From positions 1-64,000 of the forward strand of contig NZ_CAJGZK010000008.1 of NCBI RefSeq assembly GCF_904846215.1: a stretch of 64,000 bases of DNA. The letters are read 5' to 3'. The DNA comes from Psychrobacter glacincola (lineage in GTDB: Bacteria; Pseudomonadota; Gammaproteobacteria; Pseudomonadales; Moraxellaceae). Position numbers and translations under genes: made by a program. The notes under the pieces were generated by a model. It was not told the origin of the DNA. It saw only the letters and a program-made list of their open reading frames with translations, and made no database searches. The number at the start of each line of letters is the position of its first letter. Position 1 is the first letter of the stretch. Of the stretch, positions 46,379-55,731 are shown in pieces.

Positions 46379-46630
46379 ATTTATTGGAACGCCAGCAGCT
46401 TTGAGGGCATCATAGGTCTGCGCCACACCATCGGGCGCATCACCCAATATCAAAAACATATTCTTAAAATCAATTTCGCCGCCAGCAATAAAAGCAATGA
46501 TGGGCATGATAACGTCCTCTACTAAAGACGTTGTGATCGTAGCGAACGCTCCACCGATAATCACACCGACGGCGAGATCCATCACATTACCCTTTAAAGC
46601 AAATTCTTTAAACTCAGATACCATACTCAT
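46367..46630 (-). CDS. mscL: Large-conductance mechanosensitive channel, truncated
   Basis: The protein begins as a normal Msc[20 protein letters not shown], first membrane helix [16 protein letters not shown] and periplasmic loop with [12 protein letters not shown]. It then ends at residue 87, whereas MscL is usually ~130-140 residues. The second membrane helix and the cytoplasmic helix are missing; after GVPINKKS the frame stops inside the terminator stem. No downstream remnant of the lost part is visible before the convergent gene. It probably cannot form a channel, so it may be a pseudogene formed by deletion. Confidence 0.85.
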   Translation of the reverse strand: MSMVSEFKEFALKGNVMDLAVGVIIGGAFATITTSLVEDVIMPIIAFIAGGEIDFKNMFLILGDAPDGVAQTYDALKAAGVPINKKS

Positions 46631-46781
46631 ATTTTCTCTCCTAAAAAACCTTATCGACCATCAGATAAGCGTATAAATGGTGAATCCAACTTCGGATTTT
46701 AATAATGAGCATAAAATTGCTCGTTTTTTAGTAATCTATAGCCAACTATTGGATTTTTATTCTATGCAAAATCCAACACGA

Positions 46782-46828
46782 AAAAAAGCAGCATAGAATA
46801 GTGGTATACCGACTATTTTATGCTGCTC
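46782..46828 (-). terminator. Rho-independent terminator of typA
   Basis: On the minus strand AGCAGCATAAAATAGT pairs with ACTATTCTATGCTGCT, followed by seven T residues. Confidence 0.85.
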
Positions 46829-46885
46829 ATTAGATATCTTTAATACGGAACCAAATAATGGATAACCATTATTTATTGGTCAATA

Positions 46886-48733
46886 TTAAGCACCTTTCTT
46901 ACGACCATAACGCTTACGCTCACTTTCAGTCAAATAGCGCTTACGTAGACGAATCGCTTTTGGCGTTACTTCGACCAATTCATCATCTTGAATGAATTCA
47001 AGTGCTTGCTCAAGCGTAAACTTGACCGCTGGTGTTAGTGTGAGCGCTTCGTCAGTACCACTGGCACGGACGTTGGTTAACTGCTTAGCAGTCGTCGGAT
47101 TAACGGCCATGTCATCGTTACGTGAGTTAAGACCAACAATCATACCTTCGTAAACTTCAAGCTGTGGCTCAGCAAACAATTTACCGCGCTTTTGCAAGTT
47201 GAACAATGCAAAGCCTAGGCAAACGCCCTTAGCCATAGAAACGAGTACGCCGTTAGAGCGGCCACCAACATCACCAATTTTCTGTGGACCATAATGTGAG
47301 AAGCTTGATGTCATGATTCCTGAACCTGATGTTAAGGTCAAGAATTCAGAACGGAAACCGATCAAACCACGTGCAGGCATAGTTGCTTCAATACGCATAC
47401 GACCTTTGCCATCAAGTTCCATATTGGTCATCTCGCCTTTGCGTAGACCAACCTGCTCCATGATAGAACCTTGATGCTCATCTTCAATATCGAATACAAC
47501 GTTTTCATACGGCTCTTGTAGTTTACCGTCAACTTCTTTAACGATAACTTCTGGACCTGAAACACCCATCTCAAAACCTTCACGGCGCATGTTTTCGATA
47601 AGTACAGATAAGTGAAGCTCACCACGACCTGATACTTTAAATTTATCAGGAGACTCTGTGTCTTCTACACGTAATGCAACGTTATGAATCAATTCACGCT
47701 CAAGACGCTCACGAATATTACGTGAAGTCACAAACTTACCATCACGACCAGCAAACGGTGAGTTGTTTACTTGGAAGTTCATTGATACAGTTGGTTCATC
47801 AACCGTTAGTGCTGGTAATGCTTCAACGTTAGCTGGATCACAAATCGTATCTGAGATATTAAGTGCATCAATACCAGTGATACAAACGATATCACCAGCT
47901 TGTGCATCTTCTACATCAATACGATCAAGACCATGATAGCCCATGATTTTTAGGATACGGCCATTACGCGTGTTGCCATGCTTATCAATGACAGTTACTT
48001 GCGTATTAAGTTTAACTTTACCACGTTGGATACGACCAATACCGATAACACCAACGAAGCTGTTGTAATCAAGGCTTGAGATTTGCATACGGAATGGGGC
48101 TTCAGCATCAACTTGAGGAGCCTGTACCACATCAACAATAGTTTTGAAAAGTGGCGTCATGTCGTCAGCCAAAGCATCAGCTTCTAAACCAGCAACACCA
48201 TTCAATGCTGAGGCATATACAACTGGGAAATCTAATTGCTCATCAGTTGCACCAAGGTTGTCAAACAAATCAAAGATTTGATCCATTACCCAATCAGGAC
48301 GTGAGCCAGGACGGTCAATTTTATTAATGACAACGATAGGTTTTAGACCTTGCTCAAATGCTTTTTGAGTCACAAAACGAGTCTGAGGCATAGGACCATC
48401 AACCGCATCAACGACCAAAAGTACGCAGTCAACCATTGACATTACACGCTCAACCTCACCACCAAAGTCGGCGTGACCGGGAGTGTCGACAATGTTAATA
48501 CGGTATTCAGTACCATCAGTGTCATCAGTCCAACGGATGGCTGTATTTTTAGCCAGAATAGTAATACCACGTTCTTGCTCAATATCACCTGAATCCATTG
48601 CACGCTCAGCAATGTTTGCACGGTCGCCAAAAGTACCAGACTGATGTAATAACTTATCAACCAAAGTTGTTTTACCGTGGTCAACGTGGGCAATAATTGC
48701 AATGTTACGCAGGTGTTTGATATCGTTCGCCAT
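46886..48733 (-). CDS. typA: Ribosome-associated translational GTPase TypA/BipA
   Basis: A 615-residue translational GTPase related to EF-G, involved in 50S assembly and in growth at low temperature and under stress. G motifs are AHVDHGKTTL (G1), RGITILAKNT (G2), DTPGHADF (G3) and NKIDRPG (G4). It ends in RKRYLTESERKRYGRKKGA, the basic C-terminal family tail that binds rRNA. Monocistronic. Confidence 0.97.
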   Translation of the reverse strand: MANDIKHLRNIAIIAHVDHGKTTLVDKLLHQSGTFGDRANIAERAMDSGDIEQERGITILAKNTAIRWTDDTDGTEYRINIVDTPGHADFGGEVERVMSMVDCVLLVVDAVDGPMPQTRFVTQKAFEQGLKPIVVINKIDRPGSRPDWVMDQIFDLFDNLGATDEQLDFPVVYASALNGVAGLEADALADDMTPLFKTIVDVVQAPQVDAEAPFRMQISSLDYNSFVGVIGIGRIQRGKVKLNTQVTVIDKHGNTRNGRILKIMGYHGLDRIDVEDAQAGDIVCITGIDALNISDTICDPANVEALPALTVDEPTVSMNFQVNNSPFAGRDGKFVTSRNIRERLERELIHNVALRVEDTESPDKFKVSGRGELHLSVLIENMRREGFEMGVSGPEVIVKEVDGKLQEPYENVVFDIEDEHQGSIMEQVGLRKGEMTNMELDGKGRMRIEATMPARGLIGFRSEFLTLTSGSGIMTSSFSHYGPQKIGDVGGRSNGVLVSMAKGVCLGFALFNLQKRGKLFAEPQLEVYEGMIVGLNSRNDDMAVNPTTAKQLTNVRASGTDEALTLTPAVKFTLEQALEFIQDDELVEVTPKAIRLRKRYLTESERKRYGRKKGA

Positions 48734-49018
48734 ATAAAATGCTCGTTTCGTCTTAAAAAAATGCAGTAGCAGTAAGCACTGCTGGATAAACTTTTGCCAT
48801 TAACCAGATAAGTAAGATTACGCTATGACTAAATGACCATACAATAGGTACAGCTAGATAATTAATAGAAGTAAAACATAGACTTATGGTGATGAATCCA
48901 TCGTACAGATAGCTATGCTAATGTACACCTTGTCAATGTACAAAGTGTTTGGGCGACTAGTATAACATTATTGCATCATAATTTTATGCAATAACTGATT
49001 TTTTTCGATACATAAATA
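48734..49018. other. Promoter region of typA
   Basis: AT-rich, no gene. On the minus strand a TTGACA near 48935 and a TATACT near 48960 are present, but neither pairs with a well-spaced partner box. Confidence 0.4.
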
Positions 49019-49049
49019 AAAAAAGCCACCCATTGGGTGGCTTTTTTTG
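49019..49049 (-). terminator. Rho-independent terminator of the OmpA-family gene
   Basis: AAAAAAGCCACCC pairs with GGGTGGCTTTTTTT around a four-base loop. Confidence 0.92.
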
Positions 49050-49086
49050 TAACTAATTAGTTTATTACGTCATTACTAGCTACTAC

Positions 49087-50265
49087 TTATTGAACAACCA
49101 TATCTTTAGTTTGTTCAACAGTCATTGTTTTGTCACCAGTGATGATGGCATAAACACGACGGTTCATAGCACGACCTTCTTCAGTGTTGTTATCAGCGAT
49201 TGGTTGATCATAACCATAACCAACGGTTGATAGACGGTTTGGTGCAATACCAAATTCGTTAGTCAACATAGATTTTACAGCAACAGCACGGGCTTCAGAC
49301 AGACGTTGGTTATAACGTGCTGATGGACCAGTTTTAGAAGCATGACCTTCAACACGAGCGGTAGAGTTAGGATACTCACGCATCTTCTCTGCTACTTTAG
49401 CGATTTCAGGTTTGTACTGAGTTTTGATAGCTGATTTATCGTTATCAAAGAATACACGTAGTTCCATTTTTAGCTCATCAGTAATATCTACTGGTACTGG
49501 GCAACCGCGCTCATCTACAACAACGTTCATTGGAGTACCTGGGCAAGCATCGATGCTATCAGGTACGCCATCACCGTCAGAATCAAGATCAGATTCAATA
49601 ACAACGATTGGCGGAGTATCAACCATAGGCTCTTGCATTGGTGGAACAGCTACTGCAGGTGCTAAATGACCACCAAGTACTACTTCTAGACCGGCCAAAG
49701 CCATGCCTTCCCACCAGTTTTCGTCAAAGTTATGAATCGCACGAGCTTCACCACGTAGGCTTAGCGCATTATTGATACGATACATAGCACCTAGACCTAG
49801 GTTACCGATAGTATCTTTAGAACCGGTAACAAAGTTACCAGCTGCATTTTCAACTTCGATTTTAGACTGACCAGCACCAACCAATACATATGGCTTAAGT
49901 GCACTATCAGTGTAACCAGTAAATTCTTCAGTACCGATCAAGAAGTTACCAGAAATCATTTCTTGTTCAGCATCATTAGTTACAGTACCAGCACCGTTTA
50001 CAGCGTCAGTATTAGATACGCCATACTCTACTTGGAATTGAGTAGATGGAGTTAGCTCAATACCTAGCGCTGCACCAGTGTATAAACCATTCTCTTTATA
50101 GAAACTATCACCGGTAGCTGTAGTCATAGTTTCTAACTGCTCATCTTCAGCGCCTTCGCTGTAATGATAACCAAGTAATAATGGACTGATAGTGACGCCG
50201 GCGTTAGCTGCTAGTGGGGCTGCTGTGATAGCAAACAAAGCCAAAGCAATTTTATTTAATTTCAT
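49087..50265 (-). CDS. OmpA-family outer membrane protein
   Basis: A 392-residue outer membrane protein from the start at 50265, where GGAGGAAG gives a strong ribosome-binding site. The signal peptide is MKLNKIALALFAITAAPLAANAG. An N-terminal beta-barrel (about 23-205) ends with an aromatic-rich strand region. A proline-rich hinge and a calcium-type acidic repeat (DSDGDGVPDSIDACPG) with a Cys pair follow. The C-terminal OmpA peptidoglycan-binding domain carries VEGHASKTG and NRRVYA. The architecture is like OprF/OmpA38 of related genera. Confidence 0.93.
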   Translation of the reverse strand: MKLNKIALALFAITAAPLAANAGVTISPLLLGYHYSEGAEDEQLETMTTATGDSFYKENGLYTGAALGIELTPSTQFQVEYGVSNTDAVNGAGTVTNDAEQEMISGNFLIGTEEFTGYTDSALKPYVLVGAGQSKIEVENAAGNFVTGSKDTIGNLGLGAMYRINNALSLRGEARAIHNFDENWWEGMALAGLEVVLGGHLAPAVAVPPMQEPMVDTPPIVVIESDLDSDGDGVPDSIDACPGTPMNVVVDERGCPVPVDITDELKMELRVFFDNDKSAIKTQYKPEIAKVAEKMREYPNSTARVEGHASKTGPSARYNQRLSEARAVAVKSMLTNEFGIAPNRLSTVGYGYDQPIADNNTEEGRAMNRRVYAIITGDKTMTVEQTKDMVVQ

Positions 50266-50850
50266 GAAACTTCCTCCAAAGGATGATTTTAGTAGTGCAT
50301 TAAGCAAAACTAGGGCTCAAGATGGTCAAAAACAAACATCATTTACGAACTTATAAGTTGAAAAGCAAAACCAATTAAGGCGTAGCTTAGCGATTATCAA
50401 TTCAGTTTACAACTTTTTTCGTAAATCAGCTACACATTATTACACGATAATGTCATAACTAAAACACATTAGCTTGGTTAGATTACTGAGAACTAACACA
50501 CTTTACACTCTTTATCTTTTGTATGTTAGGTGGCAATAGATGATGAAACAAATATTACCTATTGTTGCCGTTTATTCTAATACAAGTAGTTAATTTTCTC
50601 TATTGTTAAAAGCATCTATTCACGAATTGAAACATTCTTTGACAGTAGGCATATATTTGGTTTATATTGAATATTATATTAATGAACAATATTTCACTAT
50701 TAGCTGTAAGATTGTTTTGCCGCGCTTTATATCATAAATTATAAGAATCAATTGCTAGAAGCAACTAAGTATATAAATTACTAGGATCAATATCATAGGC
50801 AATACTTAAAACTATCTTAGCTATCCCTTTAATACAGGTAGTAGTTTATT
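50266..50850. other. Divergent intergenic region between the OmpA-family and pseudopilin genes
   Basis: 585 bases, very AT-rich, with the 5' leader of the OmpA-family mRNA at its left end. No gene, known repeat or named RNA was recognised. Confidence 0.5.
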
Positions 50851-51438
50851 ATGGTCATATCATATAGAACATTTTTAATATGCTCAAAGGATTCTAGACG
50901 CCATAATGAGCAGGGATTTAATTTAGTAGAATTAATCGTAACGGTTGCTATCTTGGCAATCATAGCAATGATTGCCACACCTTATATCTTGACCCAATTA
51001 GCACATATGGAAGCCAAACGTATTGCACGCCAAATAGACACTACCCTAGCTTTGGCAAAAGCTGAGAGTCATATTAGAAGACAAGATTTACTGGTTTGCT
51101 TGTCTAATAGTGGGGGACGTTGCCATAGAGACAGCTATAAAGAGCTTTTGTTGTTTTCGGATAAAAACCACAATAATAATTTTGATTTGGGTATTGATGA
51201 TTTGTTAGAAGAGCAAGCGCTGAACCCCAAATACAGTACTTTATATCTACGCGTCGGTAATAACCGTCACTACACTAAATTTTGGGGCGATAGCGGCAGT
51301 CCTCGTGGGCATTTCGGACATATTAAATACTGTCCAACCTCAACCTATAATCACACCATGTATCAAATCTCATTTAGCCAAGTCGGGCGCATTACTTATA
51401 AGGCCAATGAAAATCATCCGACTGGATGCGGTACTTGA
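50851..51438 (+). CDS. Type IV pilin-like minor pseudopilin (FimT/GspH family)
   Basis: A 195-residue prepilin. The cleavage site is Gly/Phe in EQGFNLVELIVTVAILAIIA, with the required Glu at mature position 5, after a rather long leader of about 23 residues. The C-terminal GspH/FimT domain has Cys pairs likely to form disulfides (VCLS, RCH, YCP, GCG) and an Asp/Asn-rich loop (DKNHNNNFDLGIDD) that could bind calcium. It would be a minor component of type IV pili or a DNA-uptake system. No other pilus gene is adjacent. Confidence 0.85.
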   Translation: MVISYRTFLICSKDSRRHNEQGFNLVELIVTVAILAIIAMIATPYILTQLAHMEAKRIARQIDTTLALAKAESHIRRQDLLVCLSNSGGRCHRDSYKELLLFSDKNHNNNFDLGIDDLLEEQALNPKYSTLYLRVGNNRHYTKFWGDSGSPRGHFGHIKYCPTSTYNHTMYQISFSQVGRITYKANENHPTGCGT

Positions 51439-51475
51439 TAAAGCAGCAAGATACCCTAAAATTCAAACCACTTAA

Positions 51476-52270
51476 CTATTGATGCATCGCTGCTTTCATC
51501 ATAACAACAGCCTGATCCATTCCCACAAATAATGCATCCGCTATTAAAGCATGACCGATATTTAGCTCATATATACCTTCAATTTGGGCAATCGCATTAA
51601 CATTATCACGTGTGAGACCGTGACCGGCATTGACCAATAACTTGCTATCGATTTTCTTAGCGGTAATCACTGCACTTTTAATGCGTTCAAGCTCTACATT
51701 TACCCTATCTGTATCACCTGCCAGACCTGCCTCAGCATAAGAACCTGTATGTAGTTCGATAGCATCAGCGTCGCAATTCACTGCTGCTGCAATCTGCGTG
51801 TCTTCGGGATCAATAAAGAGAGATACTTTAATATCTGCCGCTTGCAACTTGCTAACATATTCTTTCAACCAAGTGAGCTGCGCTGCCACCTCTAAACCGC
51901 CTTCTGTGGTCAATTCGGCACGTTTTTCTGGCACCAGACATACCCAATATGGTTTGACTTGACAGGCTATCTCTAGCATCTCAGTCGTTGCTGCCATCTC
52001 TAGATTCATTCTCGTGGTCAACTGCCTTGCAATCTCATATACATCAGCATCCTGAATATGACGGCGATCTTCACGCAAATGAATAGTGATACCATCAGCA
52101 CCTGCTTTCTCACATAAAAGGGCTGCAGCTAGTGGACTTGGATAGCTCACACCGCGTGCTTGACGTAGGGTTGCCACATGGTCAACATTAACACCTAGTA
52201 ATGGTGTTTTTGAGGTATTCTGTGCATCTTTCTCTAATTTAGTTGCCAAAATCTGCGCTGTATCCGTCAT
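51476..52270 (-). CDS. pdxJ: Pyridoxine 5'-phosphate synthase
   Basis: A 264-residue TIM-barrel enzyme that condenses 1-deoxyxylulose 5-phosphate with 3-amino-2-oxopropyl phosphate to pyridoxine phosphate. Signatures are LGVNVDHVATLRQARG near the start, HLREDRRHIQD and NAGHGLTRDNV. It is downstream of recO by 98 bases, the conserved recO-pdxJ pairing. About 20 residues precede the usual start of the family. Confidence 0.96.
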   Translation of the reverse strand: MTDTAQILATKLEKDAQNTSKTPLLGVNVDHVATLRQARGVSYPSPLAAALLCEKAGADGITIHLREDRRHIQDADVYEIARQLTTRMNLEMAATTEMLEIACQVKPYWVCLVPEKRAELTTEGGLEVAAQLTWLKEYVSKLQAADIKVSLFIDPEDTQIAAAVNCDADAIELHTGSYAEAGLAGDTDRVNVELERIKSAVITAKKIDSKLLVNAGHGLTRDNVNAIAQIEGIYELNIGHALIADALFVGMDQAVVMMKAAMHQ

Positions 52271-52368
52271 AAAAAATCCTTTTATTAATAGTTAGATCAT
52301 TTACTAAAAATAGCTTGTAACGTATTGATGATAAGTAGCTGTGAACATACTCTATCATTCGAGACGTT

Positions 52369-53133
52369 TTATAATTGATAACGCTGTTGCTGCTGCCAAA
52401 GTAGACGACTTTGTAGCGGTTGATAATCAAGCATATGGTCAATCAATTGTCGGTGTAAACGCGACCACGCGTTCAGCGTACTAGCAGACAAACCCTGTTC
52501 TACCATCATCAAGATATCATTGCCCTTAAAAACCGCGTGACCAATCACACTTTCGCTATCTTCTATATTTACCATTGGTACTAAACCCACATCAGGTAAA
52601 AATCGGTAAGTGCACTCTTGCTCAATAGGGTTCTCAAGGCTGTCTTGATTTAATGTCAGTGAAAATCCCAACTCATCAAACAGATAGCTCTCAAACTGGC
52701 GCAAACACAAACGTAGCTCATCAGCCGTTAGAGATTTTTTGAGCGCGTATAGGCTATTTTGATAATGTTGCCATAATATCGGCATAGGATCTTCAGTAGG
52801 CAATAATCGCCACAATATCTCATTTAGATACAAGGCTGCATATTGATGCTGACCTGTGATGCTTTCTTGATGGTGTATTTCTGTATTTGCTACCTCATCA
52901 TTTTGGACAGCTTGTGTATGGACTGAACTAAAAGGGGCAATATTGATTTGACTGAATGTTTTGAGATCACGTTTGCCAGTAGCAAAGAGTTGTAAAGGCA
53001 TAAATAGTGGCGCGCCTTTTTTGCCAATACCATGTATCACCCCGTGTTGCTGAGAAAATAGATAATATAAGGCGCGCTTTTCTTGATAGGGGCGCTGGTG
53101 TAATAAATAACCGATTAACGCTTCGTTACGCAT
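52369..53133 (-). CDS. recO: DNA repair protein RecO
   Basis: A 254-residue RecFOR-pathway mediator that loads RecA on SSB-coated DNA. The N-terminal OB fold starts NEALIGYLLHQRPYQEKRAL, followed by HGVIHGIGKKG; the helical C-terminal domain has LRLCLRQFESYLFDELGF. No zinc-finger cysteine cluster is apparent. It lies 48 bases after era on the same strand. Confidence 0.94.
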   Translation of the reverse strand: MRNEALIGYLLHQRPYQEKRALYYLFSQQHGVIHGIGKKGAPLFMPLQLFATGKRDLKTFSQINIAPFSSVHTQAVQNDEVANTEIHHQESITGQHQYAALYLNEILWRLLPTEDPMPILWQHYQNSLYALKKSLTADELRLCLRQFESYLFDELGFSLTLNQDSLENPIEQECTYRFLPDVGLVPMVNIEDSESVIGHAVFKGNDILMMVEQGLSASTLNAWSRLHRQLIDHMLDYQPLQSRLLWQQQQRYQL

Positions 53134-53181
53134 GGATTATTACTCCAGCTACTATCCATTCAAAATAAAAGAGATTGCGTG

Positions 53182-54297
53182 CTAATAGCCCAAACTGGTC
53201 AAGGCTCGTTCGTCATCAGACCAGCCGCGCTTAACTTTTACCCACAGCGTTAGCATGACTTTTTTATCGAACAGCTGTTCCATATCTTTACGCGCGTCCA
53301 TACCCACTTGTTTGATACGTTGGCCTTTATCACCAATCACAATCGCTTTTTGACCACTACGCTCGACATAGATAGTGGCATCGATAAAGGTACAAGCTTT
53401 ACGTGGGCGACCAGTTTTTGGGTCGGTATGAGCAGCTTCGTCCTTAAAACCATCAATTTGTACGGTCAAATCATAAGGTACTTCATCACCGGCGCTGCGC
53501 ATGATTTTTTCGCGGATAATTTCACTGGCTAAAAAGCGCTCTGAGCGGTCGGTGATTTGCTCTGTATCATAAATTGGTGCAGCGACTGGCAGGTGTGATG
53601 CGATCACTTCTTGTAAACGATCTAAATTTTGATTCTTTAATGCAGAAACAGGGACGATATCAGCAAAATCAAAACTGTCATTAAAGGTCTCCATTAACGG
53701 CAAAACGCTGCCTTTATCTTTTAAGGTATCGGCTTTATTAATCACTAAAACCACCGTTAGATTGGTATCACCAAGCTTTTGTAGCACCAGTAAATCATCG
53801 TCACGCCATTGGTCAGAATCAACAACAAACAAGACCAAGTCAACATCAACGAGTGCAGAGACGGCCGCTTTATTCATACGCTCATTGATAGCACGAACTT
53901 CGTTGCGATGAATACCTGGAGTATCGACAAATACTGCCTGCATCTCATCATTAGACAAGATACCGTGAATACGATGGCGAGTCGTTTGTGGTTTACGCGA
54001 GGTGATAGAAAGCTTTTGACCCAATAAATGGTTCATCAACGTTGATTTGCCAACATTTGGGCGACCAACAATGGCGACATAGCCGGTCTTAAAACCCTCA
54101 GCGGCAAGTTTACTGGTATCTGGTGAGAAAAATGCTTCAATTGCTGAATCGTTATCTACTGCATTATTTTCGACTGTATCGTTTTCCATTACGCAATCTT
54201 CTACTACATTATTTTGGCTTACATTTAGGTCAGTGTTTTCGGTCATATTTGTGGCATTATCTTCATTATTTAATGGCAAGTCAGAGTGATTGCTCAT
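53182..54297 (-). CDS. era: GTPase Era
   Basis: A 371-residue Era GTPase for 30S maturation. G motifs are GRPNVGKSTLM (G1), TTRHR (G2), DTPGIHR (G3) and NKAD (G4); the C-terminal KH domain covers about 275-360, with IVIGDKGQRIKQVG. An N-terminal extension of about 65 residues, rich in Asn/Asp/Glu/Val with repeated VVEDCVMEND/VENNAVDND-like units, precedes the G domain and is absent from E. coli Era (301). Upstream the gap to rnc is 342 bases, so era may have its own promoter. Confidence 0.95.
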   Translation of the reverse strand: MSNHSDLPLNNEDNATNMTENTDLNVSQNNVVEDCVMENDTVENNAVDNDSAIEAFFSPDTSKLAAEGFKTGYVAIVGRPNVGKSTLMNHLLGQKLSITSRKPQTTRHRIHGILSNDEMQAVFVDTPGIHRNEVRAINERMNKAAVSALVDVDLVLFVVDSDQWRDDDLLVLQKLGDTNLTVVLVINKADTLKDKGSVLPLMETFNDSFDFADIVPVSALKNQNLDRLQEVIASHLPVAAPIYDTEQITDRSERFLASEIIREKIMRSAGDEVPYDLTVQIDGFKDEAAHTDPKTGRPRKACTFIDATIYVERSGQKAIVIGDKGQRIKQVGMDARKDMEQLFDKKVMLTLWVKVKRGWSDDERALTSLGY

Positions 54298-54373
54298 GGG
54301 GTAATCCTGTGGGGTTTATCATCAGTCAAACTGCTATAGGCTCATACGACATAAACAGCAGCACTGTTATTTA

Positions 54374-54412
54374 GTTGAAAATTGTTCAGTTAAAAATTGT
54401 TCAGTTAAAAAT
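54374..54412. repeat. 15-bp direct repeat, about 2.6 copies, upstream of era
   Basis: GTTGAAAATTGTTCA, then GTTAAAAATTGTTCA, then GTTAAAAAT. Confidence 0.88.
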
Positions 54413-54519
54413 ATTGTCTATCGCAATACTAATCCGTCAAAGAATAAGTATTTTTTAGAAGATAGAGATTATAATTTTAACGGTGTGACTATAAAGGCAG
54501 TACTATAAAATCAGGGCAA

Positions 54520-54627
54520 TATAGTCAGTCCTATATAAATGAGATACGGTATCGGGCTTGCTCAGTTTACTATATGTAGTACTTTCACTCACCTTCTTTG
54601 TATCTAAATTATCTTGAACCGACTATA
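54520..54627. repeat. Type D miniature element with TATAGTC ends
   Basis: 108 bp. The left end TATAGTCAGTCCTATATAAA and the reverse complement of the right end TATAGTCGGTTCAAGATAAT agree at 22 of the first 28 positions, ending in GATAC. It has no GCAGCCTCTG core, so it is a different element with the same tips. Confidence 0.7.
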
Positions 54628-54639
54628 GTATAAAAGCCA

Positions 54640-55437
54640 TTAGCTGCGTTTTTTTGGCACACCTGGCAACTTATGGAGCTGGTTAATCATCAGCTCTGCC
54701 GCTTTTTGCTCAGCGATACGGCGACTCTCGCCAGATTCAGTGATATCAGGACAGTTAATGATATTTACCTGACAGCGTACCACAAATATCTGATGCGGGG
54801 CATTGCCTCGTGTTTCCATCAACTCATAATATGGTAGGTCAAATTGCTTCGACTGCAACCATTCTTGTAAACGGCTCTTAGCATCTTTTAAGGCTTTTTG
54901 ATCGTTGACATTATCAATCAAATCACCGTACCAAGAAAGCACACACACTCGCGTGATATTCATATCTTGACTGTCTAGATAAATAGCACCAATCAAGGAT
55001 TCGACTGCATCTGCCAATATAGAAGCACGATTGCGACCGCCACCTTTACGCTCACCCACACCCAATATTAGCTGATTAGACAGCTCTAGATTTTGAGCGA
55101 TAATGACCAAAGACTCTTGCCTAACGAGCGTGGCTCGCATACGGGTCAGACGACCTTCGTTTTGGGTCGGATAACGGTGATATAGTGCCTCACCGACAAT
55201 CATCCCCAATAAAGCATCACCCAAAAACTCCAGACGTTCATAGTTCTTTTTACTATCGAACGAGCGATGCGTAAGTGCCAGCTTTGCTAGGCTTAAATCA
55301 TTAAACACATAACCCAACTTGCGCGTTAATACTGCTAAGCGTTGAAGAAATTCTGAGCTAATAACAAGCGTGTCATCAGACAGGCTATTTTTTGGTGGAT
55401 TAGGAACCGCCTGAGGATACTGCGAAGTTGGTTTCAT
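54640..55437 (-). CDS. rnc: Ribonuclease III
   Basis: A 265-residue double-strand-specific endoribonuclease that processes rRNA and mRNA. The signature ERLEFLGDALLGM holds the catalytic Glu/Asp residues, with the second acidic site in ADAVESLIGAIYLD. The C-terminal dsRNA-binding domain has GNAPHQIFVVRC. A roughly 25-residue N-terminal extension precedes the nuclease domain. It lies between DUF4845 and era as in Pseudomonas and Acinetobacter, with a type B repeat upstream. Confidence 0.96.
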   Translation of the reverse strand: MKPTSQYPQAVPNPPKNSLSDDTLVISSEFLQRLAVLTRKLGYVFNDLSLAKLALTHRSFDSKKNYERLEFLGDALLGMIVGEALYHRYPTQNEGRLTRMRATLVRQESLVIIAQNLELSNQLILGVGERKGGGRNRASILADAVESLIGAIYLDSQDMNITRVCVLSWYGDLIDNVNDQKALKDAKSRLQEWLQSKQFDLPYYELMETRGNAPHQIFVVRCQVNIINCPDITESGESRRIAEQKAAELMINQLHKLPGVPKKRS

Positions 55438-55566
55438 GCGTGGCTTATGATTATCCCTTTTGTTGCACTATTTAATGTCATTAAATAGTAGCGTCTAAAC
55501 ATATTAAATACAAAAACCAGCTCATAAAGAACTATTTTTTAGCGTACTGGCTTATTAAATCGTTGC

Positions 55567-55711
55567 TTTAGTCAGTTCTAAATAAAAGAAATAAAAATGC
55601 TGTAAAGCACTACTGAGGTTAATTTTTCTTGCTTGCTGTTCCTAAGCAGACAGAGGCTGCGAATAATGAATCCCAGTATTGCTATACTTTTTAAAAAGTG
55701 GATCAACTATA
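55567..55711 (+). repeat. Type B miniature repeat, copy 2
   Basis: It runs from about TAGTCAGTTCTAAATAAAAG to GTGGATCAACTATA. The inner stem is decayed (three unpaired or wobble positions). It lies between rnc and the DUF4845 gene within the operon. Confidence 0.82.
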
Positions 55712-55731
55712 CTTAGATTTTAAAAATAGAA

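Larger units (their letters stand above)
54298..54639. other. rnc-era intergenic region
   Basis: It holds a 15-bp direct repeat and a 108-bp TATAGTC-ended element. The rnc-era spacing in relatives is normally short or overlapping, so these insertions account for most of the gap. Confidence 0.6.

Noticed and set aside
46367..46630. Frameshift instead of truncation in mscL
   Set aside because: No other frame downstream encodes the second membrane helix before the convergent gene; the segment is absent.
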